Source of the DNA: Gammaproteobacteria bacterium
GTDB taxonomy: Bacteria > Pseudomonadota > Gammaproteobacteria > Pseudomonadales > Azotimanducaceae
DNA: 48,227 bases
Direction: 5' to 3'
Assembly: GCA_004357385.1 (NCBI GenBank)
Contig: SMWF01000040.1
Location: 1 to 48,227 of the forward strand
The stretch's first letter is position 1, and each line of letters opens with the position of its first letter. Shown one piece after another: positions 17,505 through 26,657 of this stretch. Under the pieces are notes generated by a model that was not told the DNA's origin, did no database searches, and worked only from the letters and a program-made list of their open reading frames with translations. A program made the position numbers and the translations under genes.

Positions 17505-17886
17505 TCGTCTCTTCTCCATTCGCGCACTGCGCGACTATCGGCGTATTCCCTGCGAATCAATCCAACACGCATTATGAAATCGTCCAGCCGCAGGAATTGC
17601 GTTGGACACGAACCAGAATCGAAACCGACTTGCGAACAGAGATTATCAATCAAGGTGGACAATCGGGCGGGGGGTTCTCCTTCGGGCGGCGATTATACGC
17701 CGTTGAGCCCCCCGCGCAACGGGTGGAGTTGTTAGCGATTTCAGCGAGTTAGGCGGTACCCGAGGGCCCTCCCGCACAGCGGGAATCGACTATCCCACGA
17801 GCAGCAGTCCCGGTGTAAACTGAGCGTCCGGACGCTTTGGCTGAACACTCGCCTGAACGCCCGCCTCAAAAAAGGGAGATTCAGGC
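17505..17886. other. Divergent intergenic region of about 380 bases
   Basis: No coding frame with a family match is present. The minus-strand side holds a probable promoter for the RRM gene (17692-17719) and would give a leader of about 180 bases, a common feature of cold-responsive RNA-binding protein genes. The plus-strand side must hold the P450 promoter, but I see no convincing -35/-10 pair there. The P450 ribosome-binding site GGGAGA lies at its right end. Confidence 0.6.
17692..17719 (-). promoter_or_regulatory. Probable sigma-70 promoter of the RRM gene
   Basis: On the minus strand a perfect TATAAT (17697-17692) lies 16 bases after TTGCGC (17719-17714), which matches the -35 consensus at its first three positions. 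The TATAAT is flanked by CGGCG and CGCCG, which form a small dyad around it. Transcription would start about 180 bases before the RRM gene. Confidence 0.45.
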
Positions 17887-19212
17887 ATGACGGATGCATC
17901 GCAACCCATCGCCGACACCGAACAATACAAGCGTTCCAACCGTGAACTCGCGGCCGAATGGTCGATCGACGTCACCCAGGACCCCTACGACATACCCCTG
18001 GAGAAGCTCGACCCCGGGCACCCGAGTCTGTTCGAAGCCAATGTCGTGCTCCGCTACTTCGAGCGCTTACGGCGCGAAGATCCCGTGCACATGTGTGAGG
18101 ACAGTCAGTTCGGGCCTTACTGGTCCGTGACCAAGTACGCAGACATCATGCACGTCGACAACCACGAGAAGATTTTCTCGTCCGATTCGAGGCTCGGCGG
18201 CATCCAGCTCGGCGGTCAGCCGATGCCCGAGCCGGACCCCACGTTCTCCCTGCCGATGTTCATCATGGAAGATCCGCCCAAGCACCATGAGCAACGCAAG
18301 GTGATTACTCCGAAATTCAAGTCCGGCAACCTCGTGGCCATGGAAGGTCTCATACGCGAACGCGCCGGTACGATCCTCGACGGTCTGCCGCGCAACGAGG
18401 AGTTCAACTGGGTACGTGAAGTATCCGTGGAACTGACCGGACAGATGCTGGCGACCCTGTTCGGCATCCCCCAGGAGGATCGTCACCTCCTGGTCCACTG
18501 GTCCGACACCACCCAGAACATGAGTGATCCCGACCATTTCGATTCCATCGAAGAAGGGTTTCAGGAACTCTGGAAGTGCTGGGAGTATTTCGACGCGGTG
18601 TGGAAGCAACGTCAGGCCGACGACGTACCCGGCGACGACCTGATTTCCATGCTGGTGCACGGGGAGTCCACCAAGGACATGCCACCGAACGAGTATCTGG
18701 GCAACATTCTGCTGTTGATCGTGGGCGGCAACGACACCACGCGCAACTCGATTTCCGGAGGCGTGCTGGCACTCAATCAGTTCCCTGACCAGTACGAAAA
18801 GTTGCTCGAAAACCCCGGGCTGATTCCCAGCATGGTGCCCGAGATCATTCGCTGGCAGTCCCCCGTCGCGCACATGGCACGAACCGCACTGGTCGATACC
18901 GAACTGGCCGGGAAGGCGATTCGCAAGGATGATCGGGTGGTCATGTGGTACCTGTCCGGCAACCGGGACGAGGACGCCATCGACAGCCCCAACGAGTTCA
19001 TCATCGACCGAAACAATCCCCGCAAGCATGTGGCCTTTGGCTTCGGCGTCCATCGGTGTCTGGGCAACCGGCTGGCCGAAATGCAACTGCGCGTGATCTG
19101 GGAAGAGATTCTGAAGCGTTTTCCGAAGATCGAACTCGCCGGCGATCCCCTCTACCTGAAATCGAGCTTCATCAACGGCATCCGGGAACTGCCGGTACGA
19201 ATTCCGGGCTGA
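17887..19212 (+). CDS. Cytochrome P450, CYP153-like
   Basis: The 441-aa soluble P450 has the I-helix oxygen-activation motif GGNDTT (280-285), the ExxR motif EIIR (319-322), and the haem loop FGFGVHRCLG (384-393), with Cys391 as the iron ligand. The text around these motifs (LLLIVGGNDTTRNSISGG, GLIPSMVPEIIRWQSP, VVMWYLSGNRDED) is that of CYP153 enzymes. These hydroxylate alkanes, fatty or terpenoid chains at a terminal carbon using ferredoxin. GGGAGA precedes the ATG. The C-terminus is close to the P450 fragment at the left edge. No redox partner is encoded next to it. Confidence 0.94.
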   Translation: MTDASQPIADTEQYKRSNRELAAEWSIDVTQDPYDIPLEKLDPGHPSLFEANVVLRYFERLRREDPVHMCEDSQFGPYWSVTKYADIMHVDNHEKIFSSDSRLGGIQLGGQPMPEPDPTFSLPMFIMEDPPKHHEQRKVITPKFKSGNLVAMEGLIRERAGTILDGLPRNEEFNWVREVSVELTGQMLATLFGIPQEDRHLLVHWSDTTQNMSDPDHFDSIEEGFQELWKCWEYFDAVWKQRQADDVPGDDLISMLVHGESTKDMPPNEYLGNILLLIVGGNDTTRNSISGGVLALNQFPDQYEKLLENPGLIPSMVPEIIRWQSPVAHMARTALVDTELAGKAIRKDDRVVMWYLSGNRDEDAIDSPNEFIIDRNNPRKHVAFGFGVHRCLGNRLAEMQLRVIWEEILKRFPKIELAGDPLYLKSSFINGIRELPVRIPG

Positions 19213-19256
19213 CGCTGAGCCTCTTCGCGCCCTCTTCGCGCATGGGACCAATTGTC

Positions 19257-19278
19257 CGGTTAGACTAGCCGCTTTTTT
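19257..19278 (+). terminator. Rho-independent terminator after the P450 gene
   Basis: CGGTTA and TAGCCG pair (one G-T wobble) around a GAC loop and are followed by C and six T. It sits 45 bases after the P450 stop and just before the cyclophilin ribosome-binding site, so it should separate these two genes. Confidence 0.6.
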
Positions 19279-19304
19279 GCTTTGCCAATCCGGGAGACCA
19301 GTTA

Positions 19305-19805
19305 ATGCTGCAAGCCGCCGTCGAGACTTCCAAGGGTACGATTCGAATCAATCTGCTGCCCGAGCACGCGCCGATGACGGTTGCAAACTTCGTGAACCTG
19401 AGCCAGCGGGGTTACTACGACGGGTTGATTTTCCACCGGGTGATCGATGATTTCATGGTCCAGGGCGGCTGTCCTTCGGGCACCGGCACGGGCGGCCCGG
19501 GCTACAACTTTTCAAACGAATGTGTTCCGGCGGTGCGACACGACAAGCCCGGCCGCCTGTCGATGGCCAACTCCGGACCTGGAACCAACGGCTCGCAGTT
19601 TTTTATCACCCACGTGGCCACCCCGTGGCTGGACGACGCCCACACGATTTTCGGCGAGGTCTCGAGTAGCGAAGACCAGGACATTGTGAACCGCATCGTG
19701 CAAGGCGATACCATTACCAAAATCCAGATAGACGGTGACACCGCAGCGCTGCTGACCGAGCAGTCGGAGCATGTCGCGGGATGGAACGCAACGCTGGACG
19801 GCTGA
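19305..19805 (+). CDS. Peptidyl-prolyl cis-trans isomerase, cyclophilin type
   Basis: The 166-aa single-domain cyclophilin has the core motifs: [13 protein letters not shown] with the catalytic Arg, [20 protein letters not shown] in the active-site cleft, and HTIFGEV. It speeds proline isomerisation during protein folding. No signal peptide is present, so it acts in the cytoplasm. GGGAGA lies before the ATG. It is followed after 22 bases by the LLM flavoprotein gene, probably on the same transcript. The assignment is secure. Confidence 0.95.
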   Translation: MLQAAVETSKGTIRINLLPEHAPMTVANFVNLSQRGYYDGLIFHRVIDDFMVQGGCPSGTGTGGPGYNFSNECVPAVRHDKPGRLSMANSGPGTNGSQFFITHVATPWLDDAHTIFGEVSSSEDQDIVNRIVQGDTITKIQIDGDTAALLTEQSEHVAGWNATLDG

Positions 19806-19827
19806 TAACCCATTCGAGGATCATCAC

Positions 19828-21048
19828 GTGGCACGACTCAAGTTTGGCGCGTTTCTCGCGCCCCACCATCCGATCGGCGAGCATCCAACGCTTCAGTTTC
19901 GCGGCGATCTGGACCTGGTCGAACGGTTCGACAAGCTCGGCTATGACGAATTCTGGTGTGGCGAGCACCACTCCACCGGCTGGGAGACGATCGCCTCGCC
20001 GGAGCTGTTCCTGGCCGCAGCGGGGGAACGCACCCATCGCATCCGACTCGGCACGGGCGTCGTCTCCGTTCCCTATCACCATCCGTTCAACGTTGCGCAA
20101 CGCATGGTACAGCTCGACCACATGACCGGCGGACGGGCCATATTCGGTTCGGGTCCGGGCGCGCTGCCCTCGGATGCTCACACGTTGGGCATCGATCCGA
20201 TGACCCAGCGTGATCGCCAGGATGAGGCCATCGGCGTGATCCGCCGTCTGCTGCGCGGCGAGGATCGATTCAGCTATGAAAGCGAATGGTTCACGCTGAA
20301 CGACGCCGCGTTGCAACTGCTGCCATTGCAGGAGGACCTGCCGTTCGTCGTGGCCTCGATGATCAGTCCGTCGGGCATGACCCTCGCCGGTAAGCACGGT
20401 ACCGGGGTGATCTCGATCGGATCGACGTCTACCGCGGGCCTGCAGTCGCTGACGACTCAGTGGAGCTTCGCCGAGACGGCCGCGAAGGAGTTCGGAAACG
20501 TCGTAAACCGCAACGACTGGCGCATCCTCATGAGCTGGCACATCGCGGAGACCCGTGAGCAGGCGCGTGAAGAAGCGAAGCACGGATTGTTCCGCTGGCA
20601 CAACGAGTACACCGTCGGAACCTTGATGCGCCCTGGTTCCGAAGCCTATACAACCCCTGACGAGGCCGTTGAGTCGATGCAGGAAGTGGGCGGCACGTCG
20701 GTGATCGGCACTCCGGATGATCTCGTGGCCGCAATCCGCGGGCTCGTGGAATTGACCGGTGGTTTCGGTACCGTGGTCGGGTTCGTCCACGACTGGGCAA
20801 ATCGCGAAGCAACCGCGCGCAGCTGGGATCTGGTGGCACGCTATGTGATCCCCGAAGTCAACGGCCTGCTGGATGCATATCGCGCGTCACGCCAATACGT
20901 CATCGAACATCGCGATCCGTTCGATCGGGCCGGCCAGGCTGTCCTGTCGAAAATCCTCGATCACGACCAGGCGGCCGAGGCACTCAAGGTGGGTCAGCAG
21001 GAAGCGACGGCAATCCCAGCACATCACGCCCCGGACCTGAACCGTTGA
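19828..21048 (+). CDS. LLM-class flavin-dependent monooxygenase (limonene monooxygenase-like)
   Basis: The 406-aa protein has the luciferase-like TIM-barrel pattern: LKFGAFLAPHHPIGEHPTL, GYDEFWCGEHHSTGWE, RLGTGVVSVPYHHPFNVAQR and GRAIFGSGPGALPSDAHTLG. Its length and opening resemble limonene 1,2-monooxygenase and related FMN-dependent enzymes, which use reduced flavin from a separate reductase. A GTG start at 19828 is chosen because GAGGA lies seven bases upstream and the frame before it has no family match. The C-terminal extension of about 100 residues is typical of this subgroup. The terpene link is inferred but fits the window. Confidence 0.9.
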   Translation: MARLKFGAFLAPHHPIGEHPTLQFRGDLDLVERFDKLGYDEFWCGEHHSTGWETIASPELFLAAAGERTHRIRLGTGVVSVPYHHPFNVAQRMVQLDHMTGGRAIFGSGPGALPSDAHTLGIDPMTQRDRQDEAIGVIRRLLRGEDRFSYESEWFTLNDAALQLLPLQEDLPFVVASMISPSGMTLAGKHGTGVISIGSTSTAGLQSLTTQWSFAETAAKEFGNVVNRNDWRILMSWHIAETREQAREEAKHGLFRWHNEYTVGTLMRPGSEAYTTPDEAVESMQEVGGTSVIGTPDDLVAAIRGLVELTGGFGTVVGFVHDWANREATARSWDLVARYVIPEVNGLLDAYRASRQYVIEHRDPFDRAGQAVLSKILDHDQAAEALKVGQQEATAIPAHHAPDLNR

Positions 21049-21058
21049 ATTTACCGCC

Positions 21059-21334
21059 ATGGACTGGTCCGTCTACATCATCCGGGCCGATGATGGGTCG
21101 CTGTACACCGGCGTAACCACCGACGTTGAGCGACGCTTTGCGGAGCACCGTGCAGGCCGTGGCGCGAAGTACTTCCGCGGGCGGCAGCCCATAGCGGTGG
21201 TGTATCAGGAAGCGGGACACACGCGCAGCAGCGCTTGCATCCGGGAGTCCGAGATCAAGAAAATGCCGCGCGCCGACAAGTCACGACTGCTGGTCAGGTG
21301 CGCAGCAGTTTCTCCAGGTTATCCAGGTCGTTGA
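21059..21334 (+). CDS. GIY-YIG domain protein (UPF0213/YhbQ-like)
   Basis: The 91-aa protein is almost only a GIY-YIG nuclease module. It has the VYIIRADDGSLYTGVTTDVERRFAEH core (the GIY and YIG strands are YII and YTG here), and RESEIKKMPRADKSRLL contains the conserved Glu and Lys. The family is small and the natural substrate is unclear. It starts ten bases after the LLM gene without a clear ribosome-binding site, so it may depend on coupling. Its last 41 bases overlap the 3' end of the VWA gene on the opposite strand. Confidence 0.88.
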   Translation: MDWSVYIIRADDGSLYTGVTTDVERRFAEHRAGRGAKYFRGRQPIAVVYQEAGHTRSSACIRESEIKKMPRADKSRLLVRCAAVSPGYPGR

Positions 21335-21941
21335 TCACCCTCCATGTGCCTCCGGACTGCTCCACTCGCTGCCGCCACGCGTCGAGGCGATCCAGGTATT
21401 GGCGCGGATCGATGTTGTCGCTGCGCAGTTTAGTGACGTTCAAGGCCACGACCCGGACGTTGTCAAAGCGCGCATCAATGTCACGTACATAACCTTCTTT
21501 CAGGTCTTCCTTCAGATCGGAAAAGATCAGAATGGTCTTTGTGCCCGGATCTTTCTCGTCGAGGTACTCCAGTGCCTGGAGCAATCCACCGGTAATGTCG
21601 GTGTAGGGAGACGGACGAACTGATTCGACGAACTCCTGTACCCGCGCCAGAAACTGACGCTTCTGCGCATTCGATGTACTGGGTCGCGTATCCAGGCTGA
21701 CCTTCGCCACGATGTCCTTCTCACTGAAGCTGCCCGTGTCGATGCGCGCGAGCGCAAACGAATCGCCGGGCTCGAGCTGTGCCAGGGTGTAGCTGATGAT
21801 CTGCTGCGCCTTGCCGATTTCATCCGCGTAGGTTCCCGACGTATCCAGCAACATGTAGACGCCGGTTGTCCGGTTCACAGGTTCTCCCGAACAACCCACA
21901 AGCACGAACAGCCCCAAGACCGCATAGTTTCTAAGCTTCAT
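21294..21941 (-). CDS. VWA-domain lipoprotein
   Basis: The 215-aa protein starts with a lipoprotein signal (MKLRNYAVLGLFVLVGC), with lipobox LVGC and Cys17 as the expected lipidated residue. The rest is a von Willebrand A fold: the MIDAS loop DTSGT (residues 33-37), SPYTDITGGLLQALEYL with the second MIDAS Thr, and TILIFSDLKED with the Asp. It probably binds a metal and a protein ligand outside the inner membrane. Its ATG overlaps the stop of the upstream membrane protein by four bases, so the pair is translated together. The biological role is not known. Confidence 0.85.
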   Translation of the reverse strand: MKLRNYAVLGLFVLVGCSGEPVNRTTGVYMLLDTSGTYADEIGKAQQIISYTLAQLEPGDSFALARIDTGSFSEKDIVAKVSLDTRPSTSNAQKRQFLARVQEFVESVRPSPYTDITGGLLQALEYLDEKDPGTKTILIFSDLKEDLKEGYVRDIDARFDNVRVVALNVTKLRSDNIDPRQYLDRLDAWRQRVEQSGGTWRVINDLDNLEKLLRT

Positions 21942-23398
21942 AGCGATACCTCACCATAATTTGCCGCATAGGAGCCGCTCTCGGGCGGATCCTCCTGCCG
22001 ACGCCGCGCGATTGCCTGACGCCATTTCAATTCGACCCAGAGCGGAGCAAAGATCACCAGGTCGTACAGGTTTACCAGGAATCTGCCGATCTGTTGGATG
22101 ACGTTACCCAACACCCGCATCGTCACTGCCAGCGTACGCAGGATGCCTGCGAACAACATACCGATCACCGTTCGTATGCTGTGGATGAACGATTCCAACG
22201 GAATGGCCACGAAGGTCAGCGCAAACGGCAGGATGAAGCCCATCCCCATCTGCGCCGCCGTGGTAATCCACATGGTTTCTCCGGCCAGCGCAGCAACGTC
22301 CTCGCCTCGCAGCAACGCGGTAGTCGCCAGCTCGTCCTGAAGCAACAGCTCGCGCATGTACGCCAGGCCCGCCTCCACGCTCGCCAGCAGCGTGAGTATG
22401 GTCAGCGTTATCCAGATCATCCGCACCCGCAGCCGGTCTGGAAGTGCAGCGATCACTGGAAACAGCCGCGTGATCCGCAGCGACTCCATCAGGAACAATC
22501 CCATGGAGATTTCCACCATGATGATCACCAGCGCCGCGATGTCTGCAGTCTGGAAGGAACCGATGTAACTGGTACCCCCCACCATTTCTGCCATCGGCCG
22601 TGCAATCAGCGAGAAGTTGATCACCGCGCCGCCCACCGCAACACCAATCACCAGCGCCGAGATCGCAAAAGTGACCAACGCGGATGCGGAAAGCGAGGTC
22701 AGCGCCCGGTCGGTACCCTGCACGATGTCGCGATACTCGAGCATGTGCCGATCGATGGATCGGGAGCGCTCCAGCAAGCTGGTGACTGCCTTGAGCATCT
22801 CGCCGAGCGTGTTCTGGATACGGCGCCATTCGGGCATCATTCGACTCAGCAGCCGATGTCGTTCTCGGCTGGATTCGCGGTAGGCGCGCAACGACTGTTG
22901 CTGCGCCTTGCGCACCGCGCCGTGGATCGCCTCCAGCACCTGGCGTACGGACGGATCCGCTTTAGCCGGAACCTTGGCGATCGCTTCTACCGCCTTCGTC
23001 CAACCCGGCACCTCGGGCGGCACGTCGCTGGTCTGTTGATGGTCATCCTCGATGCGTTGAATCGATTCGGCGAGCGTGCGTTGAATCTCCGGGTAGCGGG
23101 ACAGATCCCGCTCCACAGTTGCCCCGATGCGTTCGAACTCCCGCTCGATGATGCGTTCTTTGGCCTCGCGACCGCTCGCCAGCAGCACCTCACGGTTGCG
23201 TGCCTCGAGCCGCTTCCCGGCCTGGACGGTCGCCGCGGCTCCCAGTCGCAGCGCCTGATACCCCAGTCGTGAGAGCGACAGAATCAAGCGCCGCGCAGGC
23301 GCGCGCGAGAGGTAGAGAAAGGTGATGAACAGGGCGCCCCAGATCAGGACGCTGAACACCGGGCTATCGCCGATCACGAATAACTCTCCAAGCATCAT
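21938..23398 (-). CDS. Polytopic membrane protein with long cytoplasmic helical region, unrecognised
   Basis: The 486-aa protein has one N-terminal membrane segment (about residues 10-30) and a charged helical stretch of about 190 residues likely to form coiled coils (many ER, QR and heptad-like patterns). Four or five further membrane segments follow, including LVTFAISALVIGVAVGGAVI, IAALVIIMVEISMGLFL, WITLTILTLLASVEAGLAYM and GFILPFALTFVAIPL. The tail is basic. The ATG at 23398 follows GGAGG and GGTGGA; an adjacent ATG at 23395 is equally possible. It overlaps the VWA lipoprotein gene by four bases. I do not recognise the family. A mechanosensing or scaffold role is conceivable but not supported directly. 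Confidence 0.8.
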   Translation of the reverse strand: MMLGELFVIGDSPVFSVLIWGALFITFLYLSRAPARRLILSLSRLGYQALRLGAAATVQAGKRLEARNREVLLASGREAKERIIEREFERIGATVERDLSRYPEIQRTLAESIQRIEDDHQQTSDVPPEVPGWTKAVEAIAKVPAKADPSVRQVLEAIHGAVRKAQQQSLRAYRESSRERHRLLSRMMPEWRRIQNTLGEMLKAVTSLLERSRSIDRHMLEYRDIVQGTDRALTSLSASALVTFAISALVIGVAVGGAVINFSLIARPMAEMVGGTSYIGSFQTADIAALVIIMVEISMGLFLMESLRITRLFPVIAALPDRLRVRMIWITLTILTLLASVEAGLAYMRELLLQDELATTALLRGEDVAALAGETMWITTAAQMGMGFILPFALTFVAIPLESFIHSIRTVIGMLFAGILRTLAVTMRVLGNVIQQIGRFLVNLYDLVIFAPLWVELKWRQAIARRRQEDPPESGSYAANYGEVSL

Positions 23399-23534
23399 AG
23401 TACTTCCACCTCCATCCCTTGAGGCCCCTTTGCCGAACAAATTGAACGGTCAAGTGTGACGAACTCGGGGCCCGAGGTTTGTGAGTTCGGTCAAGTTACG
23501 GCCGTGAACCGGGCAGCAAAGCTACAAGGCGCTG

Positions 23535-24777
23535 CTACTGCATTTCCCGAAGCCGGGTCTCCAGAAAGCGCTGCTCAGTGGGGTTGTCCGTCAGCGCGAT
23601 CGCCCGGAGGTAACACTCGCGCGCCTCCTCTGCGCGCCCTGCGCGGCGGAGCAGGTCGGCGCGCGCCGCGTGAAACGGTTGATAACCGTCCAACGCACCG
23701 TCGCGACCCAACCCCTCGATGGTCGCTAATCCCTCATCGACCCCGTGCGCAAACGATTGTGCAACGGCCGCATTGAGCTCAACGACCGGGGACGGCCGCT
23801 GCGCCCCAAGCAGGCGGTAGAGTGCCACGATCTCGTTCCAATCGGTTTCGGCAAAGGATTCGGCATGCGCATGAACGCCACTGATGGCCGCTTGCAACCG
23901 ATACGGGCCGGCCGGAGGCCGGTTCAACGCACCGCGGAGCAACTGCTCGGCCGCCGCGATCTGCGCGCAATTCCACAACCCTCGATCCTGATCCTCCAGC
24001 GTGATCAACGCCCCATCTTCGCCAATCCGCGCGTTCCTCCGGGAGTCGTGAAACAGCATCAACGCAAGCAGTCCCGCGGCTTCCGGTTCATCGGGCGCCA
24101 GCGCGACGAGCAGCCGGCCCAGCCGAATGGCTTCCGCCGACAGGTCGGCACGAACGAGTTTCGATGCTCCGCTGGCCGCGTAGCCTTCATTGAAGATGAG
24201 ATAGACGACGTACAGCACCGCGTCGAGGCGTTCGGCCCACAACTCGACCGGCGGTACTCGATATGGAATCGCGGCCGCGCTGATTCTTCCGCTTGGCCCG
24301 CACCAGACGTTGGGCCATGGTGGGCTCCGCAACCATGAAGGCCCGCGCGATCTCCGCGGTACTCAAGCCGCCCACGGTGCGCAGCGTCAGCGCTACCCGC
24401 GCCGGCAACCCGAGCGCGGGATGACAGCACGTGAATATCAGGCGCAGCCGTTCATCGGCAATCGGTTCATCCATCGTGTCGGCGGTTTCCGCTTGCAACC
24501 GTGCAAGCACCTCCAGTTGCGCGCGTTTTTGTGAAAAGTTGGCGCGTCGCTTGAGCTGGTTGATCGCTCGGCGACGCGCCGTGGTCAGCAGCCACGCGTC
24601 CGGGTGATCCGGGATGCCACGGGTTGGCCAATGGCGCAGCGCCTGCTCCAGCGCATCCTGGAGGGAGTCTTCCGCCAGATCGAAATCACGCAGCTGCCCG
24701 ATGAGGCTCGCCAGCAAGCGGCCCCAGTGTTCCCGAACGGTCGCAGCAACCACCGCCCGGGGACGATGGATGTCCAA
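23535..24777 (-). pseudogene. ECF sigma factor with C-terminal TPR domain, frameshifted
   Basis: Two minus-strand frames make one protein. The first part carries sigma region 2 (AEDSLQDALEQALRHWP, PDAWLLTTARRRAINQLKRR) and region 4 (LRTVGGLSTAEIARAFMVAEPTMAQRLVRAKRK). The second starts IPYRVPPVELWAERLDAVLYVVYLIFNEGYAASGAS and continues into the helical TPR-like domain of the ECF42-type sigma factors. The join is at 24284-24285. Removing one T there (an A in the mRNA) restores KRKISAAAIPYRVPP. The neighbouring DGPF protein is the usual partner. The start is unclear, TTG 24777 or GTG 24753. A genuine mutation and a sequencing error cannot be told apart here. Confidence 0.8.
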
Positions 24778-24805
24778 GTTCGACGGCGCGGCGACAGCCC
24801 TCCCG

Positions 24806-25156
24806 TCAGTCGAAGGTCTGAATCGGACGCACCTCGATGCACCCGGTCTTGGCCCCCGGAATCTTAGCCGCGGCCGCCAGCGCCTGGTCCAGATCAGCGC
24901 AATCCAGCAGATAGTACCCGCCCAGTTGCTCCTTGGTTTCGGCGAAGGGGCCGTCGGTGGTTTCGATCTGATCGCCCCGTACCCGTACGGTGGTCGCCGT
25001 GGCCACCGCCTGCAGCGCATTGCCACCCTGCATCGAGCCGTTGCGCGTCATCTCTTCACCAAATGCCTGATAGCCGGCCATCATCTCGCCGAATTCCGGC
25101 GTGCCCGGTGGCACATCGTCGCTTTCCTGGCCATAGATCAACAGTAGATATTGCAT
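24806..25156 (-). CDS. DGPF/YCII-family protein, partner of the ECF sigma factor
   Basis: The 116-aa protein has MQYLLLIYGQE at the start and the diagnostic TTDGPFAETKEQLGGYYLLD, the DGPF motif of the YCII superfamily, and ends CIEVRPIQTFD. AAAGGAG lies eight bases before the ATG. Proteins of this family are typically encoded beside TPR-tailed ECF sigma factors, as here, and are thought to be part of the regulatory unit or its output. The biochemical role is unknown. Confidence 0.92.
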   Translation of the reverse strand: MQYLLLIYGQESDDVPPGTPEFGEMMAGYQAFGEEMTRNGSMQGGNALQAVATATTVRVRGDQIETTDGPFAETKEQLGGYYLLDCADLDQALAAAAKIPGAKTGCIEVRPIQTFD

Positions 25157-25234
25157 GTCTGGTGCTCCTTTGTCGTGGCTTCGATCGGATGCTACTTCCC
25201 TGAAGACAAACGTAACGCTCCTGAATCGACAGCC

Positions 25235-26638
25235 TCACGCGCCGATCAGAAAACGCGCCCGTTCCGCCCGCCAGGCCGCCCTGCCCCGATGCACCTTCAG
25301 CACATCGAGCTGCGCCTGTCGCGCGCCCGCGTACGAGTCGACGAAGTCGTCGCCGAACAGCTCCCGGGTGATCTTCGCACCCTGGAATCGCTCGATCGCC
25401 TCCTGGAACGTGGCAGGGAATCGCAACCGCTTCGGCATACGCTTCAGCCGCATCCCGGTGTTGCCTTCCTCGATCGGACCCGGTTCCAGCTTGCGTTCGA
25501 TCCCCCACGCCCCGGCGCTCAGCACGAACGCCATCACGAGGTATGGATTGGCATCCGCGCCCGCTGGACGAAATTCGATCCGCTGACCGGTCCGGCTGCC
25601 GGGAACGACGCGGATCGCCGCGGTCCGATTCTGAATACCCCAGGTGGCCGCCACCGGCGCAAAGTGGTCGACCACGAAGCGCCGCATGGAATTGACGTGG
25701 GGTGCGACCATGAGCAACGCGTCGGGCAACAGTTGCTGCACCCCGGCGATGAAGTGGCGCATCGTCGCGCTCATGCAATGAGGTTCGCGCGCTGCATAAA
25801 ACGCGTTGCGTCCGCTGCGGTTCAGCAACGACACATGGGTGTGCATGCAGCCCCCATCTTCTTCGGCGTTGGGTTTTGCCATGAACGAGGCAAGGGTTTC
25901 CTGGCGGCTCGCGTAGATCTTGGCGAACGTCTTGAACAACACCGCGTTGTCCGCAGCGACGATCGATCGCTGCGGTCCCAGCGCGACCTCCAGCATGCCC
26001 AGCCCATGCTCGTAGTGAAGACCCGCAATCGGCACGTCCAGGGTCTCGCAGGCCTCGAGCAATCCGAACAGGTAATCCGAGCTGTTGCCCTGCTGAAGCA
26101 CGTTCATGTAGCCGGAGATCGCGGTGTGCGGAATCAGATGCTCGAACTGTTTGGCGACCGCACTGTGGGCCGTTTCCCGATAGATGCGGTACTCGTACTC
26201 AACGCCTTGGACCGGCGTCAGCCCCAGCGCATCCAGTCGCGCTTCGGCGGTTCGATACAACACCCGCGGATCGTATCCGTGGCCGGTGTTTTCCGGTGGG
26301 CACTCCGCAAAAAAGAAGTAATTCGCGTGGTCCGGATAGAACGGCAGGCGCCGGGGCGATTCGACGACCACCCGGGACGCCTGATCCGCGAATGCCATGT
26401 CCGCATCGAGAAATCCTTCGACCCGGAAGATCTCATCGCCGACGTCCAGGCCCATCATCACCTCCGGGAGAAATGGAACCCCCCCGGACAGACAGGACGA
26501 AAAAGCGCTGCGGTTCATCACCTGGCCCCGCAACTGTGCATGGTGGTCCACCGCGGCTACGGTCACGTACTTTGCTTTGCTGCGATCCAACAACGCCTCG
26601 ATGCGCCTGCGTATCGCAGGACTGACACCGGCTGGCAT
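25235..26638 (-). CDS. Glutamine synthetase family protein (gamma-glutamyl ligase type)
   Basis: The 467-aa protein shows the glutamine synthetase catalytic layout: VEYEYRIYRE with metal-binding Glu residues, HYEHGLGMLEVAL, the GCMHTHVSL ATP/metal loop, NSMRRF, WGIQNRTAAIRV, and IEFRPAGADANPYL with the late metal Glu and Arg. It would ligate ammonia or an amine to glutamate using ATP. Its isolated position beside a CoA-transferase rather than ntrBC suggests a catabolic paralogue, for example an amine glutamylating enzyme; this is inferred. The ATG at 26638 has GGAGG six bases upstream. It is divergent from the CoA-transferase across a dyad-rich region. Confidence 0.9.
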   Translation of the reverse strand: MPAGVSPAIRRRIEALLDRSKAKYVTVAAVDHHAQLRGQVMNRSAFSSCLSGGVPFLPEVMMGLDVGDEIFRVEGFLDADMAFADQASRVVVESPRRLPFYPDHANYFFFAECPPENTGHGYDPRVLYRTAEARLDALGLTPVQGVEYEYRIYRETAHSAVAKQFEHLIPHTAISGYMNVLQQGNSSDYLFGLLEACETLDVPIAGLHYEHGLGMLEVALGPQRSIVAADNAVLFKTFAKIYASRQETLASFMAKPNAEEDGGCMHTHVSLLNRSGRNAFYAAREPHCMSATMRHFIAGVQQLLPDALLMVAPHVNSMRRFVVDHFAPVAATWGIQNRTAAIRVVPGSRTGQRIEFRPAGADANPYLVMAFVLSAGAWGIERKLEPGPIEEGNTGMRLKRMPKRLRFPATFQEAIERFQGAKITRELFGDDFVDSYAGARQAQLDVLKVHRGRAAWRAERARFLIGA

Positions 26639-26657
26639 AGCATTCCTCCCCATGATG

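Noticed and set aside
24270..24300. Programmed ribosomal frameshift in the sigma factor gene
   Set aside because: No slippery heptamer and no obvious downstream pseudoknot; a plain one-base insertion explains the data.
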